Below are positions 16,519 through 25,474 of a stretch of 64,000 bases of DNA, piece after piece. The stretch is from Dyella acidiphila (GTDB lineage Bacteria; Pseudomonadota; Gammaproteobacteria; Xanthomonadales; Rhodanobacteraceae), in the NCBI RefSeq assembly GCF_014863405.1, contig NZ_JACZZA010000002.1, positions 248,001-312,000 of the forward strand, given 5' to 3'. Each line of letters begins with the position of its first letter. Position 1 is the first letter of the stretch. A program made the position numbers and the translations under genes. The notes below the pieces were generated by a model. It saw only the letters and a program-made list of their open reading frames with translations, made no database searches and had not been told where the DNA came from.

Positions 16519-17175
16519 ATGACCGCGCTGACCCTCACTACCTTCAACTGGGTCCCCGACATACCGCGCGGCTACGTGCGCGATATCCGTGTGCGCTGGG
16601 CGCTGGAGGAAGCCGGCCTGCCCTATCGCGTCGCCAGCGTGCCGTTCGACGCACGCAACGCCGAGCATTTCGCGCATCAGCCGTTCGGCCAAGTGCCGTG
16701 GTTGACCGATGGCGATATCTCGATCTTTGAAAGCGGCGCGATCCTGCTGCATCTGGGCCAGCTCAGCGATGCGTTGCTGCCTTCCGATCCGCGCCGGCGC
16801 AGCGCCGCCACGGAGTGGGTGTTCGCGGCGCTCAATTCCGTGGAAATGGCCAGCCTGCCCTGGGCCATCCTGAGGTTCTCCGGCGATGGCGAAGAAACGC
16901 CGGGACGCAAGCGCATGGACGCCTTTCTCAAAGGGCGCCTGCAACATATGGAACCGATCCTGGCGCAACGCGAATGGCTGGCCGGCGGCTTCTCCATAGC
17001 CGATATCGCCATGGCGGATGTGCTGCGTCTGGTCGATCGCTTCGATGGCCTGGCGGCTTATCCGGCCTGCCGCAACTATGTCGCGCGCGCTACGACCCGT
17101 CCCAGCTTCGTACAGGCACATGCCGACCAGATGGCGCATTTTGCCGCCGCCGACCAGGCCATGTCGGCCGACTAA
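16519..17175 (+). CDS. glutathione S-transferase family protein
   Basis: The product is 218 residues, with an ACGGAGAG box before the ATG. An N-terminal thioredoxin fold carries the glutathione-binding block 'FGQVPWLTDGDISIFESGAI', with the cis-Pro and the Glu-Ser pair. The all-helical C-terminal domain carries the N-capping motif 'FSIADIAMADVL'. Family members conjugate glutathione to electrophiles or act as peroxidases; the substrate is unknown. The stop codon overlaps that of the convergent CocE-like gene by 4 bp (CTAA). Confidence 0.85.
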   Translation: MTALTLTTFNWVPDIPRGYVRDIRVRWALEEAGLPYRVASVPFDARNAEHFAHQPFGQVPWLTDGDISIFESGAILLHLGQLSDALLPSDPRRRSAATEWVFAALNSVEMASLPWAILRFSGDGEETPGRKRMDAFLKGRLQHMEPILAQREWLAGGFSIADIAMADVLRLVDRFDGLAAYPACRNYVARATTRPSFVQAHADQMAHFAAADQAMSAD

Positions 17176-18965
17176 ACCGCATCGAGCTCGACATAGCTGT
17201 CTGCGCCGCAGTGAATGGTGTTGCGCGAGAAGTACGGCGGTACCTGGCAATCGAAATGCGCGTGATCGTGCGACTGGTCGCTGCGCAGCAGATCGGTGCG
17301 GCTGGCGATTGCCAACCGCAGTTGCTCACCGCGACGCACCCGTACCGGTGCCGGCGTAAGGCTGAACTTCAACGCCACCGCTTCGCCCGGCACCAGTGGT
17401 TCGGCCACATCTGTGTCCAGCGCGATTTCGCAAGCCGTACTGCGCCGCTCGTCGATGCGCCGCCGCGCCGGACGCATCATGCCCATCGACAGCAAGGTCT
17501 CCACACCCGTGGCAGACACATGGCTGAGCCGCGCCACCACGTGCGAATCGATCTCGTTGCAGCTGAAGCTCAGCGCCGCCGTCACGGGGCCGGCGAATGC
17601 CATGTCCTGCGGCGCCGTCCAGCGATACACCAGCGTCTGGTTGACCACCTCGTCGAAGCCGCCCGTGGTGGTGGCACCAAGTGGCACAGCAGCCCAGCTG
17701 TTGGTGCCCTCGCTGGGAGCGTTCTCGGCAAGCTCATGCAGATCGCGGTCGTCAGCGCTGGCCGTCAGATAGAAGCGCTTGCGCGTCGCCGCGGGCAATG
17801 GAAAGTCCTCGGCTCCCTCAAATCGTCCGGCGCCCTCCACCCAGTAGCGCACCCGAGGCTGTTCGGCATAGCCATTGGGCGTACCGCGCAGAATATGGTC
17901 GAAGAAGGCGAGCGCTTCCTGCTGCCACTCGTAAGCCGGCAAGGAGTAGGTCGCCTGGCCGATGATCAGCCATTGTTTGTTGCGCGGCGTCGAGGCGTGC
18001 TGCCAAAGATCGAAGCTGCCGAATTGATGCAGGTTCCACATGGCTTCGTTCTGCACCACCACGAACGGTACGTCGATATTGCCCAGCTGTTCCGACGGGC
18101 CGGCCGGCATCCGGTTGGTGGCGCGGGTCTTGCCGTCGATCAGCCAGTTGGCGAACACCTGCCGCGCCGCCAGCGCCGGCGTCTTCTTGGTGAAAGTCAC
18201 CATGATCTTCCTGATCTGCTTGCGCAGGCGCGGCTGCCAGATTTTTTTCAGGCCTGAATTGAGCACCTGGCTGATCGCCGCCCGCACCAGCGGCGCAATC
18301 CGCAGACGCATCACCGCATCGGTAAAATTGGAGCCCAGCCACAGGCTGAGAAATTCGGTATTGGGTGTACCGCCATACATCACGATGTGGCGGAAATAGT
18401 CGGTGCACATCTCATGCGTGAAGAAGGCTTTCAACGCAGCAGGCCGCCTTACCGCCACATTGGCTTGCACACAGCCATAGTAAGACGTGCCAAACATCAC
18501 CACTTCGCCGTTGCACCACGGTTGTGCGGCAGCCCAGGCAATCGCCGCTTCGTGGTCGCGTATTTCCTGCTCGTTGAAGAACACATCGAACGCACCGTCC
18601 GACTGCCCCATGCCGCGGCGCGTGACAATCACATGCGCATAGCCGCGCTCGGTAAATACCGGCGGGCAACCCACTTCGTTGGTGCCGGCGGGAATACCCG
18701 CGCTGTGCAATTCCTTGGTGTAAGCGCCAAACACCAGGATCGCCGGATAGCGTCCGGCCGGCTTGGGCAAATACACATCGGCCGCAAGCTGCATGCCGCC
18801 CTCCACCGGCACGCGCTGGTCGGCAAGGATCTGGCAGCCTAGCCCCTGCATGGCTTTGGCGGCCGGTTGCCAGCCGGCCAGCTGATGGCCCGTGCTGTCT
18901 GCGCGCAGCGGTATCAGGTTGTCCCAGAACCGCGGCTTCGAAGGCGGTGTCGTGGCCTTTTTCAT
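17172..18965 (-). CDS. CocE/NonD-type alpha/beta hydrolase (X-Pro dipeptidyl-peptidase family)
   Basis: The product is 597 residues from ATG 18965. The alpha/beta hydrolase core has the nucleophile motif 'FGTSYYG' with Ser161, and 'RRGMGQSDGAFD' just before it. The C-terminal jelly-roll domain (about residues 370-590) is typical of cocaine esterase and glutaryl-acylase relatives. No signal peptide is visible, so it is cytoplasmic. It hydrolyses esters or amides of unknown identity. The TetR gene upstream ends 38 bp before its start on the same strand, making a regulator-enzyme operon. Confidence 0.85.
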   Translation of the reverse strand: MKKATTPPSKPRFWDNLIPLRADSTGHQLAGWQPAAKAMQGLGCQILADQRVPVEGGMQLAADVYLPKPAGRYPAILVFGAYTKELHSAGIPAGTNEVGCPPVFTERGYAHVIVTRRGMGQSDGAFDVFFNEQEIRDHEAAIAWAAAQPWCNGEVVMFGTSYYGCVQANVAVRRPAALKAFFTHEMCTDYFRHIVMYGGTPNTEFLSLWLGSNFTDAVMRLRIAPLVRAAISQVLNSGLKKIWQPRLRKQIRKIMVTFTKKTPALAARQVFANWLIDGKTRATNRMPAGPSEQLGNIDVPFVVVQNEAMWNLHQFGSFDLWQHASTPRNKQWLIIGQATYSLPAYEWQQEALAFFDHILRGTPNGYAEQPRVRYWVEGAGRFEGAEDFPLPAATRKRFYLTASADDRDLHELAENAPSEGTNSWAAVPLGATTTGGFDEVVNQTLVYRWTAPQDMAFAGPVTAALSFSCNEIDSHVVARLSHVSATGVETLLSMGMMRPARRRIDERRSTACEIALDTDVAEPLVPGEAVALKFSLTPAPVRVRRGEQLRLAIASRTDLLRSDQSHDHAHFDCQVPPYFSRNTIHCGADSYVELDAV

Positions 18966-19003
18966 AGCGTCACCCGGAGTGTTTGGAGAGACATGGACAT
19001 GGT

Positions 19004-19630
19004 TCACGCCAGGCCGCGCCGCAGCAGGGCGAGCACATGGCGATCGCGCTCGGCCGCCGACTTGGCGCCGTAGCCGACTTGCCACAACGACATGGTCGCG
19101 GCCGGCACCAGCGTCAGGCCCAGCAGCGACACCACCATTTGCGTAGGATCGAGTTCGGGATTCATGTCACCGGCCTTTTGCGCATCGACGAAGCGCCGCG
19201 TGATGCGTGGTGCTACTTCGGCCGTCTTGGCGACAAACATTTCCCGGAAGGCGCCGCCTTCGCACAGCACTTCGCGCACCCACAGCGACGGATACCAGGG
19301 ATTGGCCGCGATGATGCCGCTGATGCCCGCCACAAACGCCGCTGCGAAATCGTGGACATCGGCCTCGACCGCTAGCAGTGAGCCAAAGAAACCGGCCAGC
19401 ACCGGCCCCACCCGCTCATGGAAAACCGCTTCCACTACATCGGCCTTCGTGCCGAAGTAATAACTGAGCAAGGCGGCATTGACGCCGGCGTCGGCGGCAA
19501 TCGAACGGGCCGAGGTGGCCGCTACGCCATTCGACGCGAAGCTGATCAAGGCGGCATCGAGCAGCTTTTCGCGCAGCATCGGGTTGTCGTCTTTGGGACG
19601 GCCTGCTTTGCGGGGGACGGGCTTGGCCAT
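19004..19630 (-). CDS. TetR-family regulator, first gene of the CocE hydrolase operon
   Basis: The product is 208 residues, with AGAGGT 4 nt before the ATG. The N-terminus has a basic 'RKAGRPK' arm and the HTH 'ATSARSIAADAGVNAALLSYYF'-type block (about residues 35-58). The C-terminal domain resembles the TetR_C group of CerR/AefR-like regulators. It is followed by the CocE-like hydrolase gene and preceded by a 38-bp double dyad ending 10 bp before the start. Autorepression of the operon is likely. Confidence 0.9.
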   Translation of the reverse strand: MAKPVPRKAGRPKDDNPMLREKLLDAALISFASNGVAATSARSIAADAGVNAALLSYYFGTKADVVEAVFHERVGPVLAGFFGSLLAVEADVHDFAAAFVAGISGIIAANPWYPSLWVREVLCEGGAFREMFVAKTAEVAPRITRRFVDAQKAGDMNPELDPTQMVVSLLGLTLVPAATMSLWQVGYGAKSAAERDRHVLALLRRGLA

Positions 19631-19640
19631 GGGGACCTCT

Positions 19641-19678
19641 ATTCATCACGTGATTAATATTTTAATCAAGTGATGAAT
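19641..19678. promoter_or_regulatory. 38-bp double dyad operator upstream of TetR-CocE operon
   Basis: Two 17-bp arms, each containing a TGATTAA-type half and a TCATCAC half, form an inverted repeat with one mismatch and a 4-nt spacer. The left arm is itself a palindrome centred on TCACGTGA (8 of 9 pairs). The element is very AT-rich and overlaps the expected promoter. It looks like two adjacent TetR binding sites. Confidence 0.75.
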
Positions 19679-19827
19679 AATGTCAAGCAGAGGCGCCAAT
19701 CGCCCTCCCCGGCCGCCTGAAACCGCCTAAAAACTGGGCCCTGCTTGCAGCTGGCGGAACTTCGATTTACCGCCCACGGTCAAGCTTCGGGCGCACCACA
19801 TGGCGTGCGCGTCTCCGGGAATCCTCA

Positions 19828-20337
19828 ATGAAGAAGCAGACGTATATGGCGCTTGCCTGCCTGGCAGGCATGTCGGTGATGCCACCTGCCATCGCAGCCA
19901 GCTCCGCCGCCCAGACCACGGCAGGCGATGACACTTCGGCACTGCACGCGCTATGGGCCGGCTATGAACATGCGGTCGCCAGCAAGGATGCCGCGGCACT
20001 GTTGACCATGTACGTCGATGCCGACGTTCCCGTGGTGGGCGCCATCGCCCCCAGATCCTATGCCGTGATCTCGGCCGCCAATAAACAGGCCGTGCCGCGC
20101 ACCATGCGCATGACGGCGAAGGACGATGTGACCGGCGAAGTGAAGCTGCCGCCCGACCAGATCGAAAACCTGTCCATTCACACCGATGGCGAAGTCGGCA
20201 CCGTCTCGTTCGACTACAAGGCCAAGATCGGCCATGGCCGCATTATCTGGAGTACGGTGCACACCAACGATGGCTGGAAAATAGCCGCCGTGGTCTATTC
20301 GATCAACGTTCCCGCGGCGGACAAGCCCCATACGTAG
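19828..20337 (+). CDS. exported NTF2/SnoaL-like (DUF4440-type) protein
   Basis: The product is 169 residues with a Sec signal peptide (residues 1-23, 'PPAIAA'). The mature part follows the NTF2-like order: a helix with 'LWAGYEHAVASKDAAALLTMY', then strands ending 'VSFDYKAKIGHGRIIWSTVHTNDGWKIAAVVYS' (block names; about residues 120-155). The cone-shaped fold binds small ligands or is catalytic, but no catalytic pair can be assigned. It stands alone between the TetR promoter region and a small minus-strand gene. Confidence 0.8.
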   Translation: MKKQTYMALACLAGMSVMPPAIAASSAAQTTAGDDTSALHALWAGYEHAVASKDAAALLTMYVDADVPVVGAIAPRSYAVISAANKQAVPRTMRMTAKDDVTGEVKLPPDQIENLSIHTDGEVGTVSFDYKAKIGHGRIIWSTVHTNDGWKIAAVVYSINVPAADKPHT

Positions 20338-20364
20338 CGGCCGTTGCTCGCTTCCATACCGCCC

Positions 20365-20505
20365 TTACATCAGGGAGCGAATGAAATTCACGACGCTGGT
20401 TTCGTGAAAGCGCTCGGCAAGCAGGAACAGCACGCCGGCGGCAATGAACACGTACAACACGGCCTTGCCCATCGCGCTCACTATTTTTGCGCCTGTGATT
20501 TTCAT
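20365..20505 (-). CDS. possible 46-residue membrane peptide
   Basis: The frame encodes a Lys-rich N-terminus, one hydrophobic helix (about residues 13-30) and a polar tail ending 'FIRSLM'. The ATG at 20505 has no strong ribosome-binding site. It lies downstream of the LprI-like gene on the same strand. The amphipathic composition supports a real small protein, but the evidence is thin. Confidence 0.4.
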   Translation of the reverse strand: MKITGAKIVSAMGKAVLYVFIAAGVLFLLAERFHETSVVNFIRSLM

Positions 20506-20593
20506 ACGGGAAGGCCGTGTGCGGGTTCCCTGGCAGATGTACCAGGGAACTGCCGCGATGGGGAGTGCCTGAATGCCGTGGGCAAGCCACGCA

Positions 20594-21469
20594 TCAGCCT
20601 GGCACCAGGCGGCGCTGCACCAATCCCAGCATCTGCCCGGCCATGCAGTAGCCGATATCCGCACCGTAGCCCGAGCCGCCAGGCGAGAACGCACTGCCCT
20701 TCTTGCAACGGGCCACCTGCGCGTCATGCCATGCCGGGTAGCTACGCGCATCGAGCGCGCCGGTGGTGGCGCTACCGGTCCGCAGCATGCGTTGAATCGA
20801 ATCATCCAGATAGGCAATCAGATTGCCGACACAGCGATTCTGGTCGGCCTGATCTTCCCGGCATGGACGAACCGCCTGCGTGATGCATTGATTGACTGCG
20901 TGCGTCGTCGTAAAACTTGCCTGGATGCAGCGATCCAGTACGGTCTGATCGGGAATATGCGTGCAGCCGGCGTCGGGGAAAGCGGGCTTGCTCCCCGGCG
21001 CCGTCAGCGCGGGGTAATAAGCGCAATCGGGCACATTGGCCCCGGCGGCCTCGGCGGCCTCAAGCTGGAGTTTCACCGGCAGCGTCACCGCCCCTTTCAC
21101 CCAAGTGCCGGCTAGGCCGATGGCGTGCTGCATATCGTGCGCAGGCTCGCCGGGCGAGCCGACAAAATGCAGATGGAACACACCGCCGCCCGGCTCCGTC
21201 AGCGTCACCGCATCGGCAGCGGTGGCCACCGTCAAGGGAATCTCGGTGCCCTTGCTGGCATAGGAGTAATGCGCCTGCACGATCTCGCCCTGCTCGCGCA
21301 CCCGCATCTGCATGGCTATCGGATAACTGCCGACGGTGCCGCTCATGCCGAAATCCTGGGCCGCGTCGGCATGCACCAGCTGAGCGAAAAACAGCATCGC
21401 CAGCACAACCAGGCTGATCGGCAAGCGGCAGCCCATGGATCGATGCTGCGGCATGACTGTCTTTGACAT
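20594..21469 (-). CDS. secreted protein with C-terminal LprI/DUF1311-like domain
   Basis: From ATG 21469 (GGAG 7 nt upstream) the product is 291 residues. A signal peptide (to about 'VHADAA') is followed by a beta-rich domain. The C-terminal region (about residues 170-285) has a cysteine pattern and the 'YPAWHDAQVARCKKG...GGSGYG...YCM' wording of lysozyme-inhibitor LprI/DUF1311 domains. Those are periplasmic and sometimes inhibit lysozyme. The assignment is a pattern resemblance, not certain. The ATG at 21475 is too close to the ribosome-binding site. Confidence 0.65.
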   Translation of the reverse strand: MSKTVMPQHRSMGCRLPISLVVLAMLFFAQLVHADAAQDFGMSGTVGSYPIAMQMRVREQGEIVQAHYSYASKGTEIPLTVATAADAVTLTEPGGGVFHLHFVGSPGEPAHDMQHAIGLAGTWVKGAVTLPVKLQLEAAEAAGANVPDCAYYPALTAPGSKPAFPDAGCTHIPDQTVLDRCIQASFTTTHAVNQCITQAVRPCREDQADQNRCVGNLIAYLDDSIQRMLRTGSATTGALDARSYPAWHDAQVARCKKGSAFSPGGSGYGADIGYCMAGQMLGLVQRRLVPG

Positions 21470-21579
21470 GCTCATTCTCCGTCCGTAAAAAATCGCGCCA
21501 TGTGCGTCATCCACCTTGCCGATCGCCACTTCCGTCGCAAGAAGATGCTGAGCAGCCGGCAGCGGGGAGTATAGACGGC

Positions 21580-21595
21580 CATGACTTCTGTCATG
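21580..21595. promoter_or_regulatory. 16-bp inverted repeat between LprI-like gene and autotransporter
   Basis: CATGAC-TTCT-GTCATG is a perfect 6-bp inverted repeat with a 4-nt spacer, 87 bp before the autotransporter start and 111 bp before the divergent gene. A similar half site, GTGTCAT, follows nearby. It is a candidate operator; the regulator is unknown. Confidence 0.45.
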
Positions 21596-21681
21596 AGCCT
21601 TACGATGTCACCCCAGTGTCATAAATAGTGTGCAATTCATCCACGACACTCCCGCGCTTGTGCAAACAGGGGACTGTCGTA

Positions 21682-24600
21682 ATGAAGCAAAAAGCACTAG
21701 CCGCGGTGATCGTACTGGCGCTGATCCAGGCCAATCCCGCCCACGGCGCCGCCACCGCCAGCTTTACCGTCATCAATGGCCAAACCGTCACCACCGCGCA
21801 GGCGCTGAACGGTGGCCAGACCGGCACCATCCAGGCTGGCGGCTCGCTGATCGTCGGCAGCACCAGCAACGCGATCACGGTGTCGGGCAACGCCACCATC
21901 GTCAATGACGGCACGCTGGAACAGACCGCCACCGGCAACAACGCCGCGCGCGATATCCGCGACAACACCGGCGGCCTGACGCTTACCGTCACCAATGGCG
22001 CAGGCGCGCTGATGCAGACGGCGGATGACGACGTCATCCAGATGAACAAGGCCAACAGCAACGTTACCTTCAACAACTACGGCACGCTCAATTCGCTCAA
22101 CCAGTCGGCCGGCGGCGCGCAGGCGATCGATTTCAACGCCATCACCAGCGGCGTCAATATCGTCAACAACTACGCCACCGGCGTGATCAAGGCCAACGAG
22201 GCCGATGCGGTGCGCCCGGGCGTGAATGGGCAGGTGTACAACAACGGCCTGATCCTGGCGACCAACAATCCCGGCAGCACCGACAGCAGCGACGGCGTGG
22301 ACGCGCAGAGCAATACCGGCATCAGCGTGGTCAACGATACGCAAGGCAAGATCGAAGGCGCGCGACACGGCATCACCGGCGGCAACACCGATGTGACCAC
22401 CAATGGCGCCTACACCATGTCGGTCACCAACAACCAGGGCGGCGTGATCCAGGGCGACGACGGCTCGGGCATGAATATCGATGGCTTCAATGCCAACGAA
22501 GTGGTGACGGTGGTCAACCACGGCACCATCACCGGCAATGGCGTCACCCGCGACGGCGATGGCGTGGACGTCGATGGCATGGTCAATATCACCAACACCG
22601 GCACCATCCAGTCGCTGCACGCCTACGACGACAACAGCGAAGGCATCACCGTCGGCGGAGGCAGCATCGTCAACAGCGGCACCATCGTAGGCCTCAACAG
22701 CGCCACCAATGCCGACGGCACCGCCAATACCGGCATAGGCCGCGGCATCACGCTGGCCGGCATCGACAAAGATCCCACCACCGGCAACCCGATTCCGATC
22801 GAGGGCATCTACGGCAATACCACCGTCACCAACAGCGGGCTGATTCGCGGCCAGAGCGATTCGGCCATTGCCGTGACCGGTGCCGCCAATGCCTTCACCG
22901 TCACCATCACCAATCTTGCCGGCGGCACGCTGGAAGGCGGCGGCGCCACCGCGGCGGCCGTCAACACCGGCGCCAACCAGGCCAGCGTGATCGACTACGG
23001 CACCATCACCGCCGACAGCAGCCACCTGGCCGTATACCTGGGCAGCGCCAACAGCAGCCTGCAGATCCTGGGCGGCTCGGCGCAGATCAACGGCAATATC
23101 GACGGCGGCACCGGCAGCAGCACGCTTACCATCACCCCGGGTGCGGGCAATGCCTTCAGCTATGACGATGCCATCGCCGATTTCGCCGGCGTGACGCTCG
23201 GTGCGGGCACCGTCACGCTCAACGGCGCCAGCAGCTACAGCGGCAATACCACACTTACCGGCGGCACCCTGGTGCTCGGCAATAACAGCGCCATCGGTAC
23301 CGGCAGCTTGATCACCGGCAGCGGCGCGAACGTGGCGTACGGCAACGGCATCGTGCTGCCCAACACCATCACGCTGACCGACAACAGCACCACGCTGGAA
23401 GTGGACGGCAACAACAGCGCCACCCAGGCCGGTGCCATCAGCGGTGCGTTCGGCCTGAGCAAGACCGGTAGCGGCACGTTGATACTGGATGGTGTGAACA
23501 CTTACTCCGGCACGACCACCGTGCAGGCCGGCACCCTGGAAGTGGGCGACAGCAGCACGCCGGGCGCCGCCGTGGCCGGCAATGTCAGCGTAACGGCGGG
23601 CGGCACTTTGCGCGGTCACGGCAGCATTGGCGGCAACGTGGTGAACAACGGCACAGTGTGGCCCGGCGGCTCGATCGGTACGCTCACCATCAACGGCAAT
23701 TACACCCAGGGCGCGCAGGGCGTGCTCAATATCGACGCCACGCCCAGCGGCCAATCCGGTTTGCTGTTGGTGAAAGGCAGCGCCTCGATCCAGGGCAGCA
23801 CGGTCGTGCTGGCGCAATCGGGCAATTGGGCACCGCGCACCAACTACACCATCCTCACGGCGGCCGGCGGCATCAGCGGGCAATTCGCCTCGGCCACGTC
23901 CAGCCTCACCTTCCTTACGCCTCAGCTGAGTTACGCCGCCGATAGCGTGACGCTGTCGCTGGAACGCAACGACGCGGCCTTCGCCAGCGTCGCGCAAACG
24001 CCCAACGAACGCGAAGCTGCCGGTGCGATAGAAAGCCTGGGCTGGAACAGCGCGGTCTACAACGCCATCGTGCTGGACAATGCCGCCACCGCCGCACAAG
24101 CCTTCGACCAGCTCTCCGGCCAGATCTACGCCAGCACGCGCACCGCGCTCAGCGACGACAGCCGCTACGTGCGCGAGGCTGTGCAGGCCCATCTGCTTGG
24201 CCTGGCCAATGGCGCCAACGGCTTGAATGCCACCGCCGACAACGGCATCACCGCGTGGACCGACGGCTGGGGCCACTGGGGCGACCACAATGGCAACAGC
24301 AATGCGGCACGGCTGCAGGCCGATGGCAGCGGCCTGCTGGTCGGCGCTGACATGCCGTTCGGTACGGCGCATGTGGGCGTAGTGGCTGGCAGCAGCCAGA
24401 ACAGCGCGCGTCTGGATACGCTCGATTCGTCATCGCACACCACCGGCACGCATCTGGGTGCCTACGGCAGCATCCGCCTGGATGCCTTCCAGTTGCTGGG
24501 CGGCGCCAGCTACGCCTGGCAGCAGGTGAGCACCAACCGCACGATCGCCTTCCAGGGTTTCAACGCCACACCGGCCAGCCGTTACGACGCCGATACTGCG

Positions 24601-25062
24601 CAGGCCTTCGTCGATGCCAGCTACGCCTTCTCGCTCGGCCGCAGCACGCTGTCTCCCTACGTGAACCTTGCCCGCGTGCAGTTGCATACCGATGCCGCCG
24701 ATGAAAGCAGCGATGCAGCGGCACTGCGCGTAAATGCACAGACCAGCGCCAGCAACGAAGCGCAGCTGGGCCTGCGCGGCGTGTTCGCCCTGGATGCGCG
24801 CGGCGACATCAATGCCCATGCCAGCGTGGGCTGGCAGCGCGCCTGGGGCGATATCGCCACGCAAAGCACGGTGCAGTTCGAAAGCGGCGGCAATGCCTTC
24901 CAGGTGGCGGGCGTGCCGTTGGCGCGTCACGCGGGCGTGGTGGATGCGGGCGTGAGCTTTGCGCTGTCGCCGACGTTCTCCGCCGACGTCAGTTACAACG
25001 GCCAGTTTGCCGGCAGCGCCAAGGACCAGGCGGCGCGAATGAATTTCACCTGGAGCTTCTAA
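21682..25062 (+). CDS. autotransporter (type Va secretion) with PATR-type passenger
   Basis: The product is 1126 residues. A signal peptide (1-23, ending 'AHG') leads into a long beta-helical passenger (about 24-780) full of 'N-x-G-T/I-I' turns. Late in it are passenger-associated repeats such as 'GTLILDGVNTYSGTTTVQAG'. A linker then leads to the C-terminal beta-barrel (about 850-1126), starting near 'ITAWTDGWGHWGDHNG' and ending in the aromatic residue pattern 'FTWSF' needed for BAM insertion. The passenger shows no protease or lipase motif, so an adhesin or surface structure is more likely. Two small peptide genes follow on the same strand. Confidence 0.9.
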   Translation: MKQKALAAVIVLALIQANPAHGAATASFTVINGQTVTTAQALNGGQTGTIQAGGSLIVGSTSNAITVSGNATIVNDGTLEQTATGNNAARDIRDNTGGLTLTVTNGAGALMQTADDDVIQMNKANSNVTFNNYGTLNSLNQSAGGAQAIDFNAITSGVNIVNNYATGVIKANEADAVRPGVNGQVYNNGLILATNNPGSTDSSDGVDAQSNTGISVVNDTQGKIEGARHGITGGNTDVTTNGAYTMSVTNNQGGVIQGDDGSGMNIDGFNANEVVTVVNHGTITGNGVTRDGDGVDVDGMVNITNTGTIQSLHAYDDNSEGITVGGGSIVNSGTIVGLNSATNADGTANTGIGRGITLAGIDKDPTTGNPIPIEGIYGNTTVTNSGLIRGQSDSAIAVTGAANAFTVTITNLAGGTLEGGGATAAAVNTGANQASVIDYGTITADSSHLAVYLGSANSSLQILGGSAQINGNIDGGTGSSTLTITPGAGNAFSYDDAIADFAGVTLGAGTVTLNGASSYSGNTTLTGGTLVLGNNSAIGTGSLITGSGANVAYGNGIVLPNTITLTDNSTTLEVDGNNSATQAGAISGAFGLSKTGSGTLILDGVNTYSGTTTVQAGTLEVGDSSTPGAAVAGNVSVTAGGTLRGHGSIGGNVVNNGTVWPGGSIGTLTINGNYTQGAQGVLNIDATPSGQSGLLLVKGSASIQGSTVVLAQSGNWAPRTNYTILTAAGGISGQFASATSSLTFLTPQLSYAADSVTLSLERNDAAFASVAQTPNEREAAGAIESLGWNSAVYNAIVLDNAATAAQAFDQLSGQIYASTRTALSDDSRYVREAVQAHLLGLANGANGLNATADNGITAWTDGWGHWGDHNGNSNAARLQADGSGLLVGADMPFGTAHVGVVAGSSQNSARLDTLDSSSHTTGTHLGAYGSIRLDAFQLLGGASYAWQQVSTNRTIAFQGFNATPASRYDADTAQAFVDASYAFSLGRSTLSPYVNLARVQLHTDAADESSDAAALRVNAQTSASNEAQLGLRGVFALDARGDINAHASVGWQRAWGDIATQSTVQFESGGNAFQVAGVPLARHAGVVDAGVSFALSPTFSADVSYNGQFAGSAKDQAARMNFTWSF

Positions 25063-25101
25063 GCGGCCTAAGGCTTGACGCCATCCGGCCGATTTGCTCG
25101 T

Positions 25102-25130
25102 ATCGGGCTGCGCAAGGTGCGCAGCCCGAT
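25102..25130 (+). promoter_or_regulatory. 13-bp perfect hairpin just upstream of the first peptide gene
   Basis: The stem 25102-25114 / 25118-25130 (ATCGGGCTGCGCA with its complement) has a 3-nt AGG loop and ends 20 nt before the peptide ATG. No T-run follows. It could end the autotransporter transcript by stalling RNase, or act as a 5' leader element. The second peptide gene has an analogous hairpin. Confidence 0.7.
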
Positions 25131-25150
25131 TCACAACCAGGGGATTTTCA

Positions 25151-25348
25151 ATGCAAAGAAAAAAAGTCGAACTTATGGGCAAGATCTTCGCCGCAGCCTC
25201 GCTCGCGGCCGTAGCGCCTGCCGGCATGGCCATGCATCAGGAAGCAGCCAAGCCGGGCGTGCATGCTGCCGCTGCTGTCGCGGTGGATTGCTCGGCGGCC
25301 GATATTCTGGCTGGCCTGTGCACCGCCGACGACCTTTCATGGAGCTGA
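25151..25348 (+). CDS. 65-residue peptide A of a tandem pair (unknown; precursor-like)
   Basis: The ATG follows AGGGGA by 8 nt. The N-terminus 'MQRKKVELMGKIFAAASLA' resembles a short signal or leader with a charged start and Ala-rich hydrophobic stretch ending 'GMAMHQ'. The C-terminus 'DCSAADILAGLCTADDLSWS' contains two cysteines and an acidic Ser-Trp-Ser end. The neighbour at 25475-25672 keeps both ends and differs in the middle, as in leader-core peptides or small exported effectors. No known family recognised. A caspase-like protein gene is convergent 400 bp away. In-frame ATGs at codons 9 and 25 are possible alternatives. Confidence 0.6.
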   Translation: MQRKKVELMGKIFAAASLAAVAPAGMAMHQEAAKPGVHAAAAVAVDCSAADILAGLCTADDLSWS

Positions 25349-25428
25349 TGGCGCGCTGATACGCCATCAGGCCATGTGCTGCTGGGCTTGTTTCAAGAGC
25401 TCAGATCACATAGTCCATGTCCATAGAC

Positions 25429-25449
25429 GGCCGTGCCTTGGGCACGGCC
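25429..25449 (+). promoter_or_regulatory. 9-bp perfect hairpin just upstream of the second peptide gene
   Basis: GGCCGTGCC pairs with GGCACGGCC over a TTG loop, ending 25 nt before the second peptide ATG. Position and shape mirror the hairpin before the first peptide although the sequence differs. That argues for a conserved structural role. Confidence 0.65.
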
Positions 25450-25474
25450 TCACGAAACAGCCAGAGGATCTGGA

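Noticed and set aside
21697-24372. 891-codon minus-strand open frame opposite the autotransporter
   Set aside because: It is the complement of the low-stop repetitive passenger sequence, very Gly/Ala/Val/Asp-rich with no start signal or domain. The plus-strand gene has a signal peptide and a barrel.
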